From positions 1 through 64,000 of the forward strand of contig MDVS01000004.1 of the NCBI GenBank assembly GCA_001940645.1: a DNA stretch of 64,000 nt, written 5' to 3'. Source of the stretch: Candidatus Heimdallarchaeota archaeon LC_3 (GTDB lineage: Archaea; Asgardarchaeota; Heimdallarchaeia; Hodarchaeales; LC-3). Below are positions 54,862 to 63,522 of the stretch, one piece after another; the first letter of the stretch is position 1; each line of letters begins with the position of its first letter. The translations under genes were made by a program, and so were the position numbers. A model generated the notes under the pieces. The model worked only from the letters and a program-made list of their open reading frames with translations. It did no database searches and was not told where the DNA came from.

Positions 54862-56936
54862 GGAATTTTCAACACATAATCATTAATGGTTAATGTTTTT
54901 AACTTTGCGTTATTTTCTTCATCTTTTATTGTCTTTTCAAAATAATTTTGAATTTTTTTAGCAATTTCGCTTTTCTTTTGGTCAAGATTAGAATTTGATA
55001 GAACAGTATATGAGGAAGTTTTTTCTTTAACAATTTGTTCTACTCCTGAAATCAGTAAATATGCATAAATATCATCAAAATAAACTCCAATAAATAATTT
55101 CATAGGTATTTTGAAATATTTTCTCTTTCCTGATACTATTATTCCTCCTTTAGGTAAATATTCTCCACTCGGTGCTGAAAAGCTAATTTGGGATGGATCT
55201 ACGCTGTAAACCTCAATAATTCCCAATCCAGTTTTCCAAGCTTTTGAATAACATCCTGCAATAAAAGCTGCTTCTTCTAAATCTGTATCAGAGATATCAT
55301 TATCCGTGTCTTTGATCTCATTTTCATCAGTTTGTCTGCTATTAATATCAATGCTTTCATTTTTTACTATAGTATAAGGAGCTCCTGTAATATCAGCATG
55401 TAAAAAGATATTTTTTTTTTCTAATCTTTTTCTTACTAATTGTTCATTCATTTTAGCATTTCTACCTGCAATCACAAGCTTCCCTGAAGAAGTAATTGTC
55501 CAATGATATTGCTCGAACCATTTTTTGGTCCTTTTTTTAACTGCTTTAGCCTTTTTTATAGCAATGGCTTGTTCTTTTTGTCCTTCGAGCTCTTGAATAT
55601 TTTTTTTAATAGTTTTGATCATTTCCTTTGCAGGAGCTATTTTATTTTCAGCTTTCTTTGATTGTTCAAAATATTTATTTGCAATATCATACGGTTTTTG
55701 AGTAAAATCTAGTTTAATAATTTGAGAATCAAAACTAATTGTGATTTCTTTGATTTTTGGATTTATACTTTCATATATTTGAGCTGAGGGAATTGATTTT
55801 TGTTTCCCTGCTAATAGTTTTTCTTGAATTTCTTCCCAAGAGACTCCTTTTTTGTTTGCATTAATTATTGTTTGAAATAGTTCTTCTATCAGATACGCGT
55901 TATTTGTTATCAAATTACCTAAATTTTTTTTCTCCTCGACAACTTTCGCTTGGGTTTCTACATGTTCTTCTTGTTTATCTAGCATTTTCTTGTATTGCTT
56001 TATTTTGTTATTATATGCCATTTCTTCAGGTGATTCAAGTGCTAATTCGTTTGTTGAAAAATATTGATCACATGCTTCATTAAATGAGGAATATTTTTCA
56101 ATTATATTACCTTTCAATGATGTAAAAGGATAAGGAAGAACAGTTATCGGTTCATTGTTGTCATTCCCTAAAATAAGAGGTGGACCTTTATCTATATTTG
56201 CTTTAAATTTATTGATTCCATCAATAATGTTTTCACTTTTTTCAGGTATAATTTTTTTAACATTTATCTTTTTATCAATCCCGGTTAGTGCAAGAATTTC
56301 CTCTACAACCTCTCCAGCAATTCCAAAGTTTTTCACTAAGCATTTAACAATTTCTTCATCATTTTCAGCAGAAATTTTATTTAAATCTTCAATTGAAGCT
56401 TCAAGTAATGATTTACCTCTAATTGGGGGAAAAATAAATTGTTTTCCAGGTAATAAAGATCTATCTCTCATTACACGGTACCAAAGGGCAAAAATAACTC
56501 TATTACTTGCCTTATTCTGGTCATTTTCTTGAATATTTTCGATAAGTATGATATTCCCTTTTCCAAATAACTCGAATATTATTGTGTAATTTTTATTAGT
56601 TTCTTGATTTAGGATTTCTATTAAAGCTATTCTATCATTGCCTAATTGGGAAAGATGATTAATCATACCATTTTTTAGAAATTTTCTAAATGTCAGACAT
56701 TTTTGTGATGGTCGCTCAGGAAATTCTCGTTTATATTCGGTAAGATGAATTCTTTTTCCTTTTTCAATTAAAAGGGATACTTGCCGTTTAGTACCAGGTC
56801 TGAATCCTTTTAGTCTAAAAACATATGTTTCATTTAGTTCGTAAATATTATCGACTGAATATCCTTTTACCAAATCAGAAATTTCATCTATAATTAATTT
56901 GATATCAGGACTTGACATATTTTTTTTTATTTTCAT
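54858..56936 (-). CDS. rqcH: NFACT-family protein (NEMF/RqcH homologue)
   Basis: This 692-residue protein has the NFACT layout: an N-terminal NFACT-N domain, helical HhH and coiled-coil middle segments (about 310-470) and an NFACT-R domain (KKWFEQYHWTITSSGKLVIA, about 480-610). NEMF/Rqc2/RqcH proteins bind large ribosomal subunits that hold stalled nascent chains and recruit tRNA to add C-terminal tails for degradation. An aaggaag ribosome binding site lies just before ATG 56936, which supports that start over the second Met (MSSPDIK). A link to the ubiquitin-like genes at the right edge is attractive, because eukaryotic NEMF acts with an E3 ligase, but is not proven. Confidence 0.92.
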   Translation of the reverse strand: MKIKKNMSSPDIKLIIDEISDLVKGYSVDNIYELNETYVFRLKGFRPGTKRQVSLLIEKGKRIHLTEYKREFPERPSQKCLTFRKFLKNGMINHLSQLGNDRIALIEILNQETNKNYTIIFELFGKGNIILIENIQENDQNKASNRVIFALWYRVMRDRSLLPGKQFIFPPIRGKSLLEASIEDLNKISAENDEEIVKCLVKNFGIAGEVVEEILALTGIDKKINVKKIIPEKSENIIDGINKFKANIDKGPPLILGNDNNEPITVLPYPFTSLKGNIIEKYSSFNEACDQYFSTNELALESPEEMAYNNKIKQYKKMLDKQEEHVETQAKVVEEKKNLGNLITNNAYLIEELFQTIINANKKGVSWEEIQEKLLAGKQKSIPSAQIYESINPKIKEITISFDSQIIKLDFTQKPYDIANKYFEQSKKAENKIAPAKEMIKTIKKNIQELEGQKEQAIAIKKAKAVKKRTKKWFEQYHWTITSSGKLVIAGRNAKMNEQLVRKRLEKKNIFLHADITGAPYTIVKNESIDINSRQTDENEIKDTDNDISDTDLEEAAFIAGCYSKAWKTGLGIIEVYSVDPSQISFSAPSGEYLPKGGIIVSGKRKYFKIPMKLFIGVYFDDIYAYLLISGVEQIVKEKTSSYTVLSNSNLDQKKSEIAKKIQNYFEKTIKDEENNAKLKTLTINDYVLKIP

Positions 56937-57143
56937 GATTCTTCCTTTAGGTGATATTTTGTCATGAGAAAATAGAAAGTTTGTAAGCTTAAGAATAAAT
57001 ACATAATAAAAAAGAAAAACTTTCTTAGAAATAAACCAATGTTACCATTACTATAAAGATTAAAAATTTTCAAATATGGTATATTAATTCAATAAACTAT
57101 TCAGTAATTAGAGTTCATTTGATTCAATTCAATCGGTTCTTTT

Positions 57144-58397
57144 ATGATGACGATTTTCAGCAAATTTTTTTTAAAAATAAGGAAAAAAAGAAGAGGAGTA
57201 ACTCGAACAATAGATTTTACGATAGCTTTTTCATTGTTTATAATAATATATGTTCAATTCTTACTTGTAATAATAAACATAAATTTTTTAGTTAATACTG
57301 GTGACCAACAAGATAATCCTGCACAGGATTTAGCTGAAAGAATATTAACAAAACCAGGATTTAGTTCTGATGGATTTGGACCTGATTGGGCAAGTTCAAC
57401 TAATATTCCAGAAGAATTAGGATTATTATCAACAGATTCGACTTATTCGAATTCATTCATCGACTTAAATAAATTAGCAAGATTAAATAGCGATTTGCAA
57501 AACTTCCAGAGTAGTGCATTTGTTCCATACTCATGGATAAATTTAGCATCAAGATCTGATTTAGGATTGTCAGAAGAATTAAATAATATAAGAATTACTA
57601 CAAGAGCTTTTTTTAATGTAAGTGTTTCTTCAATTGGAGGAACTTCAGTGACAGTTTCTGTAAAATCTTATTCGTCTAATCTTCCATTAAATGGAATTGA
57701 TGTTGTTTATAGTGTATATGACTTCAGTGCCCAAACTTGGCTTGAAAATGGGAGTGCAACAACAATAGCTGATGGATCAGTTACATTTTCTTCTAGTTTT
57801 TCCACACCACTAAATCCTTATATGATTTTAGCTTACGCTGAAAGTCCACAAATAAATTATATAGGAGAAGTAATCCCTCTCTGGGGATTTGGTTGGACAA
57901 CTTATCAACCCGTTGGTACTATCCAATTAGGCCAACTTTCTTCATATGCAACTGAAAACAATTCTTTCATAAATCACTCAGTTATCCAATCAGACCCAAG
58001 TCAAACAGTCGTATCTCAATCTTTCTTTCCAATAAGAAATTCAACAAATCCAACAAACAACTTAACTTTAATTTCTGGTAATATAACCATAAATTCGGGT
58101 GAAGTTAACTTAGCTTCAAAGTTCAATAGTGGAACTAATCCAATGTTTGTACTTGGTTTCTTTAACTCCAGCCCAAATGATTTTCGTTATCAAATATCGT
58201 CATTACCTATGATGTTTTATGAGAAAGATTTATCCTCATCTGGGTTATTTCAGTTCCCAAGCTTTGCTGCAATTGAAACAAGCGATTTTGGTCTTTTCGA
58301 GTCAGAAAATAGATTTACAAATCATTTTGTTTATGAACAAATTGTTTTTTCAAGAAGAGGTGCATTTATTTTAAAAATAGAGGTGGCATCTCTCTAG
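57144..58397 (+). CDS. Pilin-like secreted protein with class III-type N-terminus
   Basis: This 417-residue protein has a basic start, KIRKKRRGVTRTIDFTIAF, followed by a hydrophobic segment. That is the layout of archaeal type IV pilin-like precursors cut by a PibD/FlaK peptidase after a basic-glycine site. The large domain outside the membrane is rich in Ser, Thr, Asn and beta strands (for example TSVTVSVKSYSSNLPLNGID) and has NxS/T sites for N-glycosylation, matching the presence of STT3. It heads a three-gene plus-strand set with two smaller pilin-like proteins, 14 to 26 bp apart. The size exceeds a normal pilin, so it may be a tip or adhesion subunit. Confidence 0.75.
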   Translation: MMTIFSKFFLKIRKKRRGVTRTIDFTIAFSLFIIIYVQFLLVIININFLVNTGDQQDNPAQDLAERILTKPGFSSDGFGPDWASSTNIPEELGLLSTDSTYSNSFIDLNKLARLNSDLQNFQSSAFVPYSWINLASRSDLGLSEELNNIRITTRAFFNVSVSSIGGTSVTVSVKSYSSNLPLNGIDVVYSVYDFSAQTWLENGSATTIADGSVTFSSSFSTPLNPYMILAYAESPQINYIGEVIPLWGFGWTTYQPVGTIQLGQLSSYATENNSFINHSVIQSDPSQTVVSQSFFPIRNSTNPTNNLTLISGNITINSGEVNLASKFNSGTNPMFVLGFFNSSPNDFRYQISSLPMMFYEKDLSSSGLFQFPSFAAIETSDFGLFESENRFTNHFVYEQIVFSRRGAFILKIEVASL

Positions 58398-58423
58398 ACT
58401 TATGACAAGGATTGATAAATTTG

Positions 58424-58894
58424 ATGAAAATTAGATTGAATAAAGTAATATCTGCTAAACTATTGAAGAAAAAGCGTGGACAACTAAACATTATAGAAGT
58501 TGTTTTAGCAGCAACCATTTTGCTTGTATTATCAGTCTCAATTGCACAAGTTGGTGTTAAAATAGCAGAATCCAATAATCAGAGTCAAGATTCATTACTT
58601 GCTAATTTACCGGATGAAGTATTACGTAATAGTGATAATTTAGGTTATCTAAGACCATTTATATATTCAAATATACAAACAAACCTCTTATTATATTTAA
58701 ATGACGCTATACCCTTAGGAACTTTCTATTGGCTTTATGAACCTGGTGGAAATTGCTTGAAAAATTCACAACTAGATTGTTCTGATTTGTCTTCTATTTC
58801 AACTGAAACTCATAGTAGTAATTTATTCTTAAGTGGATATCTAACTAATAACACACCACTTATTGCAATTTTAGTAATCAGTAGTGATTTATAA
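58424..58894 (+). CDS. Type IV pilin-like protein
   Basis: This protein of about 156 residues has a clear class III signal, KKKRG followed by QLNIIEVVLAATILL. The Glu at position five of the mature part is the standard residue of type IV pilins and archaellins. A hydrophobic helix and a small Ser- and Asn-rich domain with a cysteine pair (NCLKNSQLDC) follow. The start is taken as ATG 58424. A TTG at 58412 would add four residues. It is probably assembled with the flanking pilin-like proteins into a thin filament or secretion pseudopilus. Confidence 0.75.
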   Translation: MKIRLNKVISAKLLKKKRGQLNIIEVVLAATILLVLSVSIAQVGVKIAESNNQSQDSLLANLPDEVLRNSDNLGYLRPFIYSNIQTNLLLYLNDAIPLGTFYWLYEPGGNCLKNSQLDCSDLSSISTETHSSNLFLSGYLTNNTPLIAILVISSDL

Positions 58895-58910
58895 TTTAAT
58901 TTGATCTTTA

Positions 58911-59618
58911 GTGATAAAAATGCGACATAAAAAACAATTTCAAAAAGTACAACGAAAAAGAAGAGCACAAGTTTTTATCCTTGCTTCTTTACTTTTAGTC
59001 GTTTATGCAGTCTCCATCATTGCAATATTATCTGAAATGTCAGTATTAAGTTCAAAAGATCAGAGTGAAGGAAATATCAATCAAGCACTAAACGATTTAA
59101 TATCAGAAATAGATAAATACAACATTATAACGATGGCTCGTATCACCCAAAACATTTCTACACGACAAGAAGCTGTAACAGGCATTTCTAATTTTTATTC
59201 GAATTATTCAAGTTACTTTCTAGATAAAGGAATATTTGCAACAATTACTAATCTTGGAATTAATATTAGTACAGACGTAAGGAATAATAATACTGGAATA
59301 ATAAATAATCCTGAAATAATGCCATATATTGAATTATCCTTGCAAATTTCTTTAACATCTGGATTATCTAATGAAAAAGTTCTTTTTACTACTACAATTT
59401 TTACTGGATTCAGAGCGACTTATGATTTACCAAGCTCTTTGTGGCATTTAAGAAGAATCAACGCTAGTTTAACAGATATCAGACCTTTAATGGGAGCAGA
59501 ATTCTATAATACATCTGTATTAATTAATCCAAGTTTGAGTTATAATGGGTTTTATGAAATTCCACTTTTTAATCAAACTCAAATCAGATTACATAATGGT
59601 ATATTTCTTTATAATTAA
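58911..59618 (+). CDS. Pilin-like membrane-anchored protein
   Basis: This 235-residue protein starts at GTG 58911, with ATG 58920 as the alternative. A basic stretch, QRKRRAQVFILASLLLVVYA, leads into one hydrophobic helix and a secreted domain of about 190 residues with many Asn and Ser residues and several NxS/T sites. The cleavage site after RRA would be atypical, and no Glu is found at position five, so it may be a minor pilin-like subunit that stays anchored. It ends tail to tail with an ArlG-like gene, overlapping by four bases. Confidence 0.65.
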   Translation: MIKMRHKKQFQKVQRKRRAQVFILASLLLVVYAVSIIAILSEMSVLSSKDQSEGNINQALNDLISEIDKYNIITMARITQNISTRQEAVTGISNFYSNYSSYFLDKGIFATITNLGINISTDVRNNNTGIINNPEIMPYIELSLQISLTSGLSNEKVLFTTTIFTGFRATYDLPSSLWHLRRINASLTDIRPLMGAEFYNTSVLINPSLSYNGFYEIPLFNQTQIRLHNGIFLYN

Positions 59619-60097
59619 CTATTGCTGCTTGAAAGAGTAATGGAAACCTGATTATTGCTAATTTTCTCAATTTTAATCCAATGAATATTAAAAACACTAT
59701 CAAGTGAGCCAGAAAAAACATAATTACCATTTGATAGGCCTAAAGATTCTGTTGTATCAAAGGTGCTTCCAATGAAATCACCAGCTACCTCTAAATAATA
59801 ATTTCCATTCTCATCTGGATTAACATTTATTTCATATGTATATCTTCTAGCTAATAATGTTGGTAGATCCAGTTGAAATTCATATGAATAAATAGAATTA
59901 ATAGAAAAATCCCAGGAAATAAAGTTTAATTCTTTACTAAGCCTTTGTTTAATATCCAAAAAAATCTCTGAAATCTCTTTTTTTGCTACTGATTCTGCAA
60001 TACCGGATTCAATATTAGTTACAGTTAATCCAACAGCAGCTACCATTGATATTCCTAAACTAAACAAAATCATAAAAGAAACAAATTCGGATGCCAA
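59615..60097 (-). CDS. ArlF/ArlG-like archaellum stator or pilin-like protein
   Basis: This 160-residue protein begins MASEFVSFMILFSLGISMVA, an uncleaved hydrophobic helix much like the start of archaellum proteins ArlG and ArlF. A beta-rich outer domain follows. In known archaella these proteins anchor the motor to the S-layer. The start is a TTG at 60097 with a TAA a few codons upstream. It lies 34 bp after an archaellin-like gene on the same strand. The motor genes arlH, arlI and arlJ are not in the window, so an archaellum is not proven. Confidence 0.6.
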   Translation of the reverse strand: MASEFVSFMILFSLGISMVAAVGLTVTNIESGIAESVAKKEISEIFLDIKQRLSKELNFISWDFSINSIYSYEFQLDLPTLLARRYTYEINVNPDENGNYYLEVAGDFIGSTFDTTESLGLSNGNYVFSGSLDSVFNIHWIKIEKISNNQVSITLSSSNS

Positions 60098-60131
60098 TTC
60101 AAATTACAACTATTCAAATCTTTTTATATTA

Positions 60132-61055
60132 TTATACATAACTTACAATTTCAACTTCAAATAAAATAATTTTCACAACAATATTTCCAGATGATCCATT
60201 TAGATCGGAGTTCCATAAACTCTGCCAATTTGGATTTATTTGCTCTATAGGACCTGTGTTTTGGTATTCAATTGAAATTATTTCATTAGCAGTCAATACA
60301 CCATTGAATATTGTAGAAGTTAAAGAATTCAAGGAATATCTAACACCTATCTGATTTCTATTATTTTCTACTGCAAGAAATTCTGATTCATTCAAAGAAG
60401 AAGAACTTTTAAGTTTAATAAACTGGATTTGAATGTCAATATTAGCCCCGGTTTGAGAAACTATTACTTTAGGCCTATAGAAATAATCAATATTAATTGA
60501 ACCAGAATCTCTAGTCATATTAATAATGTTCATAGAATTAAATCCAGAATTTCCAGCATTATTTTGATCAACAATGACGACTTCATCACGTTTAGAGGTT
60601 GGATCAGGTCCATTCAGATATTTAGAACTACCTACCGGTATTATATCATATGTTGATGGTGAACTAAATTCAATTTTACCAATAATTTGAGAATAACTAA
60701 ATAATGTATCAGTTGTATTCTTAATTTGAAAGTTATAATTATCTTCATCGGGTATCAGGGATAGTAAACCCAACGGTTTCTCTATTTCCACTCTTTTGAA
60801 CCCTTCTCCTCCATTAATCAATTCATGTATGGCATTGTCTAACTCGATTAAGCCACTCTGTACTGAAGTAATTCCAGATTCAATTTTGCTTCTTTCAATG
60901 AAGGGTAATATTTGAAGGAGACCTATTACCACTCCAGTAGTGACTAGCCCCAAAATCAACAGTGTAGCTATGATTGGTGAAATACCACGCCGTGATTTAT
61001 TTTTTTTAAATTTACGAAGAATTCCTCTTTTTCCTAAAGAAATTTTTCTTAACAA
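60132..61055 (-). CDS. Archaellin/pilin-like secreted protein
   Basis: This 307-residue protein has a long basic leader and the class III site KSRRG followed by ISPIIATLLILGLVTTGVV, close to classic archaellins and haloarchaeal pilins. The remaining 250 residues are a beta-rich secreted domain with several NxS/T glycosylation sites (for example FQIKNTTDT and DLNGSSG). The start is a TTG at 61055 after gaggtt. It is followed by the ArlG-like gene and preceded by a coiled-coil gene on the same strand, 49 bp away. It may be the main filament subunit or an adhesin. Confidence 0.75.
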   Translation of the reverse strand: MLRKISLGKRGILRKFKKNKSRRGISPIIATLLILGLVTTGVVIGLLQILPFIERSKIESGITSVQSGLIELDNAIHELINGGEGFKRVEIEKPLGLLSLIPDEDNYNFQIKNTTDTLFSYSQIIGKIEFSSPSTYDIIPVGSSKYLNGPDPTSKRDEVVIVDQNNAGNSGFNSMNIINMTRDSGSINIDYFYRPKVIVSQTGANIDIQIQFIKLKSSSSLNESEFLAVENNRNQIGVRYSLNSLTSTIFNGVLTANEIISIEYQNTGPIEQINPNWQSLWNSDLNGSSGNIVVKIILFEVEIVSYV

Positions 61056-61104
61056 TTTAGTAAAACCTCAAATATCTCAAATGAATTCCCATCACTTTAT
61101 GTAA

Positions 61105-61566
61105 TTATTCATTATCCCCATCTGAAATACCTTTCAGAACTTCACTCGATTTGCTTGCTGTTGCCAATTCTACTAATACTTCCTCAAGTCTATCCTTAAT
61201 TTCTGTTAATTGGGATCCCATTTCTGTTAATTGGAGTCCTTTTTCCAATAATCTAGTGACTTGATTCATTCTCTCATCTGCTTGTTCAACTTTACTTTGG
61301 GTTAGTTTCGATAGTTGTTCATTAACATTATTTAGATTCTCAGCGCTTTGAGACATTTGATTAGAAAGTTCATCAAATTTTCTATCAATATTCAGTAATT
61401 GTTTAGAATCTATAGAAGCAGTTCCAGAACTCTTTCCAGTATCTACTCTGCTGTTGACTGCACCTTTTGAGCCTGAACCCATTTGTACTTGTAAAAAATT
61501 AATTTGTGATTGAATAGATTTTACACTATCAAGAATTTCATCTAATTTTTCTGAATCTTTGCCCAT
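61105..61566 (-). CDS. Coiled-coil protein upstream of the archaellin-like gene
   Basis: This 153-residue protein is cytoplasmic by sequence and made of heptad repeats (SQINFLQVQMG, then LSNQMSQSAENLNNVNEQLS and EMGSQLTEIKDRLEEVLVEL). A short Gly/Ser-rich part interrupts the coil near residue 32-50. Coiled-coil proteins such as ArlC, ArlD and ArlE link archaella to the switch and chemotaxis system in other archaea, and the position before an archaellin-like and an ArlG-like gene would fit. There is no clear sequence match, so the name is not assigned. Confidence 0.6.
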   Translation of the reverse strand: MGKDSEKLDEILDSVKSIQSQINFLQVQMGSGSKGAVNSRVDTGKSSGTASIDSKQLLNIDRKFDELSNQMSQSAENLNNVNEQLSKLTQSKVEQADERMNQVTRLLEKGLQLTEMGSQLTEIKDRLEEVLVELATASKSSEVLKGISDGDNE

Positions 61567-61816
61567 TTTTATCTCTTGACCTATCCTATTAGAAAAATTT
61601 TACGTTAATCTAACATTCTCTGCTGATGGTAAAAATATTATTTATAGTAAATAAAATTTATTTCATATAACTTTGAATCTAGTTACTTCTTATTTTCTTT
61701 CATTCCTAAATATAATAATTTTTATTTAGTAAATAACTTCAATAATCTAATCATTGTAATGTTATAATATAAAATTAATCAAAAATATTCTACTTACATA
61801 TTATGGATAAGACAAC

Positions 61817-62344
61817 ATGAACCCTTTTGAATTTTGTTTTCAATGTGGTCATAGAATAGAATCTGATAACAGATTTTGTGATAATTGTGGGATCAAAACT
61901 GATAATGAAAGCTCTTCTAATTTTCAATCCTCAGATAACTTCTTAATTGGTAAAATAATTGAAATTATTGATAAAAATAATAGGATTTCTTATTCAGATA
62001 TTATTAATCTAGCTGGAAAAGCTGATAGAGCTGACAGATTAGTAGCTAGATTAGAAAATACTAATTTTTTTAAAATTTTAAAAGAAAATAGTAAATATTT
62101 TGTGATCAAAATTCGAGATAAAAAGTTAAATAACGATATATCCTCGAATATTAACGAATTTATTATTAAAAATCTTGAAAATTTCATTCAGATGGGTCCC
62201 ATTCTCATCTCATCTATCTCCGGATTAATGGGTATTCCTGAAAATGAGTCAGAAATCTTAGTTAATTACTTAATTAATAATAAAAAAGGCATTTACTATA
62301 CAATTAGTAAAGAAAATAATCGTTTTATTGCTTTACGTACCTGA
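61817..62344 (+). CDS. Zinc-ribbon and winged-helix protein
   Basis: This 175-residue protein opens with a zinc ribbon CFQCGHRIESDNRFCDNCG, with two CxxC pairs. A Ser-rich linker leads to two winged-helix-like modules (about 45-95 and 110-172). The second contains IKNLENFIQMGPILISSISG. Such proteins may bind DNA or act as adaptors. The gene converges with the E2 gene with a gap of 5 bp. It could regulate the adjacent conjugation genes, though no direct evidence is seen. Confidence 0.7.
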   Translation: MNPFEFCFQCGHRIESDNRFCDNCGIKTDNESSSNFQSSDNFLIGKIIEIIDKNNRISYSDIINLAGKADRADRLVARLENTNFFKILKENSKYFVIKIRDKKLNNDISSNINEFIIKNLENFIQMGPILISSISGLMGIPENESEILVNYLINNKKGIYYTISKENNRFIALRT

Positions 62345-62349
62345 ATCTT

Positions 62350-62814
62350 TTATTCTGGATAATTTTGGTCCCATCCACTATATTGATCAACATATTGCCT
62401 TACACGAAATTTGAACTGTTCAAAATCTTTTAACATTTGTCTTGCAGCTGCCATATTCAATGGATCATGAGGGTTAGGATGTGCTAGGAGAAATCTTACT
62501 CCTTCGATGACATCTACAAGTGAATTTGCTGGAGTCCAATCTTTACCAAGTAATGATAGACATATTTGATCTTTATATACATTTGGATGCCATATAGGAG
62601 TAAGTAATGTTACTTTTGGTGGCTTAAAAGGATATTCTCTGGGTATTTTTACCTCAAGATAAAATACTCCTCCTTCGTACAAGTCCCCACTTGCTAAAAT
62701 TTCCCCTCTTAAACGTGTCCAAGAATTCCTTATTTTTCTAAATGTAGGTTGTTCTCGAACTAAATTATTCGTTTCAATTGCTAATCGATCAAAAAACTCT
62801 TGCTCTGTTAACAT
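62350..62814 (-). CDS. Ubiquitin-conjugating E2-like enzyme
   Basis: This 154-residue protein has a full UBC fold. Landmarks are YLEVKIPREYPFKPPKV, then H76-P-N78 and the catalytic cysteine C85 in QICLSLL, followed by W93 in GKDWTP. These are the conserved features of active E2 enzymes, which accept ubiquitin from an E1 and pass it to lysines. Active UBC proteins in archaea are known from Caldiarchaeum and Asgard lineages. A ThiF/E1-like gene lies 709 bp away on the other strand. No ubiquitin-like, RING or Rpn11 gene is seen in the window, but the locus continues past the right edge. Confidence 0.93.
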   Translation of the reverse strand: MLTEQEFFDRLAIETNNLVREQPTFRKIRNSWTRLRGEILASGDLYEGGVFYLEVKIPREYPFKPPKVTLLTPIWHPNVYKDQICLSLLGKDWTPANSLVDVIEGVRFLLAHPNPHDPLNMAAARQMLKDFEQFKFRVRQYVDQYSGWDQNYPE

Positions 62815-63092
62815 ACTTTTCCCTAATATTCTCTGATGTTTAAATTAAAGAAGCTAATACTTTAATTCCTTTATTAAATTCCTTTAAAATGATTTTATTT
62901 ATTCATTCCTAATTAACCATAAGCATAAAATTATATTTGAGTTATTGAACTAATATTTCATATATTATGAATAATCTAACATTGTTAAATGGATTATTTT
63001 GAATCAAGATTTGAATTGTAAAAATTTAATCTTTAACTGAATCATAAAAAATTTAATTACGACAATTTTTGCACTATTGAGGAATTAATTTA

Positions 63093-63509
63093 ATGTTAAA
63101 AAAACAATTTCGCGAATTTATTAAACTTTTAGGATTGGAACAAGAAAATTTAACAGAAGAAACGCTTGATTATTTAGTAGAACAAATGCAGAAAATATTA
63201 GAGTTTGACAACATTCAAAATACTATTAGTTTCAAAACAGGATGTATTCTACATCAATTATTACTAAAAAACCAGAAAGAGATCCGTGAAGCATTGGAAG
63301 AGCAATTAAGAAAAAAATTCATCACATCAGAATCACTTCCTCGCTTCAAATTTGGGTGGAATAGAATCTGTCTTAACTTAGAAGAGGATTATAATTGTAA
63401 AGTACTTAAACAGATGAATTCTCAAGAACCTAAATGTAAATATTTGAAAAACGTTCAAGATTGTGAAATTGTTCAAGAATCAGTATCAGTTTTTGAAAAT
63501 TGGACTTAG
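63093..63509 (+). CDS. Hypothetical protein upstream of the E1-like gene
   Basis: This 138-residue protein is helical in its first two thirds (LEQENLTEETLDYLVEQMQK). Its last third contains four cysteines (C107, C114, C124, C129 approximately) spread over 25 residues, which might bind a metal or a thioester-linked partner. I recognise no family. It ends 13 bp before the E1-like gene on the same strand, so the two are probably cotranscribed, and it may be an accessory protein of the conjugation system. Confidence 0.6.
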   Translation: MLKKQFREFIKLLGLEQENLTEETLDYLVEQMQKILEFDNIQNTISFKTGCILHQLLLKNQKEIREALEEQLRKKFITSESLPRFKFGWNRICLNLEEDYNCKVLKQMNSQEPKCKYLKNVQDCEIVQESVSVFENWT

Positions 63510-63522
63510 AGGAATTTAATAA

